Positions 6,272 through 7,826 of a stretch of DNA of 7,826 nt are shown in pieces. The notes below the pieces were generated by a model. It was not told where the DNA came from, did not search any database, and worked only from the letters and a program-made list of their open reading frames with translations. The DNA is from Spirochaetaceae bacterium. GTDB taxonomy: Bacteria; Spirochaetota; Spirochaetia; SZUA-6; Fen-1364. Both the position numbers and the translations under genes were made by a program. The stretch is from contig PMZS01000244.1 of assembly GCA_003170115.1 (NCBI GenBank), forward strand, positions 12,336 to 20,161. The letters are read 5' to 3'. The stretch's first letter is position 1, and each line of letters opens with the position of its first letter.

Positions 6272-7090
6272 GTGTCCAGATGGGTGCACGTGAAGGGGGT
6301 GCGGATTCACTTCCTGGAGTCCGGCAACGCGCGGGAAGACTCTCCCGTGCTCCTCATGGTCCACGGGTGGGCCGGTTCCGCGGAAGACTGGGAGAGGCTG
6401 CTGCGCGTTCTTCCCTCCCACCTGCGCTCGATCGCCGTCGACCTGCCGGGGTGCGGGCGTTCGGACAAGCCCGATGCCGCCTACGACATTCCATTTTTCC
6501 TGGATAACCTGCGATCCTTCTGTGCGGAGCTCGGCCTGTCCCGCGTCGTCCTTACCGGCCATTCGATGGGCGGACAGATCGCGGTTCATTTCACGTTGCG
6601 GTATCCCGACATGGTGGAGAAACTCATTCTCATCGACCCGTACGGGTTGAAGGGCGAGGAGGGCGGCCTGCAGCCTCTCTCTCACCTCGGCCCGGTTGTG
6701 AACCTCGCCTTCCTGCTCAATACGCCGCTTTTCATCGAGTGGGCGATGAGGGCAAATGTATTCCACGACCCGTCGCCCGAGCTGTTGAGGAGCGCCGTGG
6801 AGTCCACCGCCGCGAACATTCTGGGAAGAGAGGGCGCGCGTTCCATGTCCCGCATCACGAAGCGCGTGATCGGCCGGGGTCATGTCGATGCGCTGCTGCC
6901 GGGAGTTTCGCGGGAAACTCTCCTGATCTGGGGCGAGCACGACAGGCTTCTCAGTCCGGACTGGGCGCAGGCGTTCGCCTCGCGGCTCCGCCGTGCATCC
7001 GTTCATCGAATCGCGGGCGCCGGTCACATGCCGATGCTCGAAACGCCGGAGGCGGTTGCCGGGCTGATCACGGATTTCGTGGATTGCTAG
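6272..7090 (+). CDS. Alpha/beta-fold hydrolase
   Basis: The product is 272 aa from GTG 6272, a start chosen because it lies 6 nt after a perfect TATAAT and because homology-like sequence begins at about VKGVRIHFLESG. In-frame ATGs at 6194 and 6215 lie inside polB and would put the promoter in the coding region. The alpha/beta-hydrolase order is complete: oxyanion-hole HGWAGSAEDW (His31), VDLPGCGRSDKP, nucleophile elbow GHSMGG (Ser98), GEHDRLL (Asp224) and GAGHMPMLE (His252). A helical lid of about 90 residues lies between the Ser and Asp motifs. No signal peptide is evident. Such enzymes hydrolyse esters, amides, C-C bonds or haloalkanes, and the substrate cannot be read from the sequence. 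There is no Shine-Dalgarno sequence. Its TAG stop overlaps the stop of the opposing kinase-like gene. Confidence 0.92.
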   Translation: MSRWVHVKGVRIHFLESGNAREDSPVLLMVHGWAGSAEDWERLLRVLPSHLRSIAVDLPGCGRSDKPDAAYDIPFFLDNLRSFCAELGLSRVVLTGHSMGGQIAVHFTLRYPDMVEKLILIDPYGLKGEEGGLQPLSHLGPVVNLAFLLNTPLFIEWAMRANVFHDPSPELLRSAVESTAANILGREGARSMSRITKRVIGRGHVDALLPGVSRETLLIWGEHDRLLSPDWAQAFASRLRRASVHRIAGAGHMPMLETPEAVAGLITDFVDC

Positions 7091-7594
7091 CCAGAGCTCA
7101 GGTACTCGAGGATCGCGGCGACATTCGAATCGTTCTCGCGATCCGTGTCCACGGTGAGAAAGGGGCGCGTCACGGGCTGAAACCGGGCTTTCACCGCGAC
7201 GTACAGCGCTTCCCCGCGGTCACCGGCCGGGTGGCTGCCGTCATCGCGCGGCAATTCTCGAGAGGGCGGTGTCCTGCCGGCAGACGCATTCGATGATCCT
7301 CGCGGGCAGCTTCCGGCTTTCGGCGATCTGGACGAGCTCATCGACCCGCGCGGCAGAGGAGAGCGCCATTCCGTCGATCACGACGTCCCGGCCGCGATCG
7401 AGAAGAAAACCCGTCATGCTGCAGACCAGGTCATCGACCAGCGCCTTTTCTTCGGGCGTGTACGAGGGATGCGGGAGCACGGCCGCCCGGAGGACGTCCC
7501 TGCTGAGTACGTGAAAACCAGGGAGCTTCGAGACGATCTGGCGCACGAGCCAGGATTTGCCCGTGCCGGGAAGCCCGCGAAAAATGACGAGCAT
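7087..7594 (-). pseudogene. P-loop kinase-like ATPase (AAA_33 type), interrupted by a +1 frameshift
   Basis: ATG 7594 lies 4 nt after the aldolase stop codon, so the gene is in the same operon. The first frame gives 117 aa with Walker A GLPGTGKS (residues 7-14), SRDVLR (31-36) and VVIDGM (71-76), ending ALSRIAAR at TGA 7243-7241. The next frame, with no gap, continues the expected family C terminus: RDDGSHPAGDRGEALY, then VDTDR and AAILEYL, to TAG 7089-7087. A single +1 shift at CGA_TGA_C restores about 168 aa, the usual size for this small nucleotide-binding family, whose members resemble small-molecule kinases of unknown substrate. The P-loop half would still be made without the shift but would lack the C-terminal helix region. 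Possible explanations are a mutation, a one-base sequence error, or programmed +1 recoding. The convergent hydrolase stop overlaps its last 4 bp. Confidence 0.75.
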
Positions 7595-7598
7595 CGCG

Positions 7599-7826
7599 TC
7601 AGCCCTGGACCAGCTCCTCCACACGGGGCGTGCAGAGCACCGTGAGCCTGCCCTCCACGGCCTTTTGGACCGCTTCCCGGGCAGGCCCGAGGATCTTGCG
7701 GGGGTCGATCTCCTTTTCAAGCCGCGCGAGGGTCTCTCGCAATGAAGTGGCATAGGCGTGCTTCAGCTCCGTGCCGATATTCACCTTCTTCACGCCGCAG
7801 CCGATCGCGGCACGCACGTCCTCATC
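7599..7826 (-). CDS. Class II fructose/tagatose-bisphosphate aldolase, C-terminal fragment (5' end outside window)
   Basis: The frame is open from the right edge to TGA 7601-7599, giving 75 residues. DVRAAIGCGVKKVNIGTELK is the conserved phosphate/substrate-binding strand near the C terminus of class II, zinc-dependent aldolases. It is followed by the helix HAYATSLRETL and by PRKILGPAREAVQKAVEGRL. The NIGTEL wording, rather than the NIDTD of classical FbaA, points to the GatY/KbaY-like subgroup, though many plain fructose-bisphosphate aldolases share it. The enzyme cleaves a ketose 1,6-bisphosphate into dihydroxyacetone phosphate and glyceraldehyde 3-phosphate in the cytoplasm. The zinc-binding His residues lie outside the window. 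A P-loop kinase-like gene follows 4 nt downstream, suggesting an operon in sugar-phosphate metabolism. Confidence 0.85.
   Translation of the reverse strand, partial: DEDVRAAIGCGVKKVNIGTELKHAYATSLRETLARLEKEIDPRKILGPAREAVQKAVEGRLTVLCTPRVEELVQG

Noticed and set aside
6239..7027. A 262-codon open frame on the minus strand opposite the hydrolase
   Set aside because: It is a shadow of the alpha/beta hydrolase; the composition is odd and there are no motifs.

Overview
The window is GC-rich bacterial chromosome (by eye about 60% G+C or slightly more; not counted). It is packed with genes on both strands and has almost no intergenic DNA. The gene content is housekeeping plus accessory metabolism: an RlmN-type rRNA methyltransferase, a bacterial DNA polymerase II and a class II aldolase. 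I see no CRISPR array, transposase, phage gene, tRNA or rRNA. The phylum cannot be fixed from this stretch. The E. coli-type Pol II and the steroid 5-alpha-reductase-like protein fit a GC-rich Gram-negative lineage such as a deltaproteobacterial or acidobacterial relative, but that is a guess.

Layout. Positions 1-590 (+) hold the C-terminal two-thirds or so of an RlmN-family radical-SAM methyltransferase. A small hexapeptide-repeat protein (587-1009, +) overlaps its stop codon. An ATPase of the AAA/DUF4143 type (1022-2263, -) faces this pair and has its own promoter in an AT-rich island (2290-2331). Upstream of it on the minus strand lies a two-gene operon (3728 to 2342). Its first gene is a membrane protein resembling eukaryotic steroid 5-alpha reductase. 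Its second gene is an SGNH hydrolase resembling the Mycobacterium smegmatis acyltransferase/arylesterase. Next comes polB (3826-6231, -), a full-length family B DNA polymerase with a C-terminal sliding-clamp peptide. It is divergent from an alpha/beta hydrolase (6272-7090, +). The hydrolase converges on, and overlaps by 4 bp, a P-loop kinase-like gene (7087-7594, -) that carries a frameshift. The kinase follows the 3' end of a class II fructose/tagatose-bisphosphate aldolase gene (7599-7826, -).

The most distinctive feature is the 40-bp polB/hydrolase intergenic region. It is dominated by a near-perfect 24-bp palindrome that supplies an extended -10 element on each strand. Each -10 lies exactly 6 nt from a GTG start codon with no ribosome binding site, which suggests a bidirectional promoter making two leaderless mRNAs. 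A third copy of the same TGGTA-type extended -10 lies just before the reductase-like gene. Two genes (the hexapeptide protein and the kinase) show reading-frame disturbances. These may be real decay, recoding or base-call errors.
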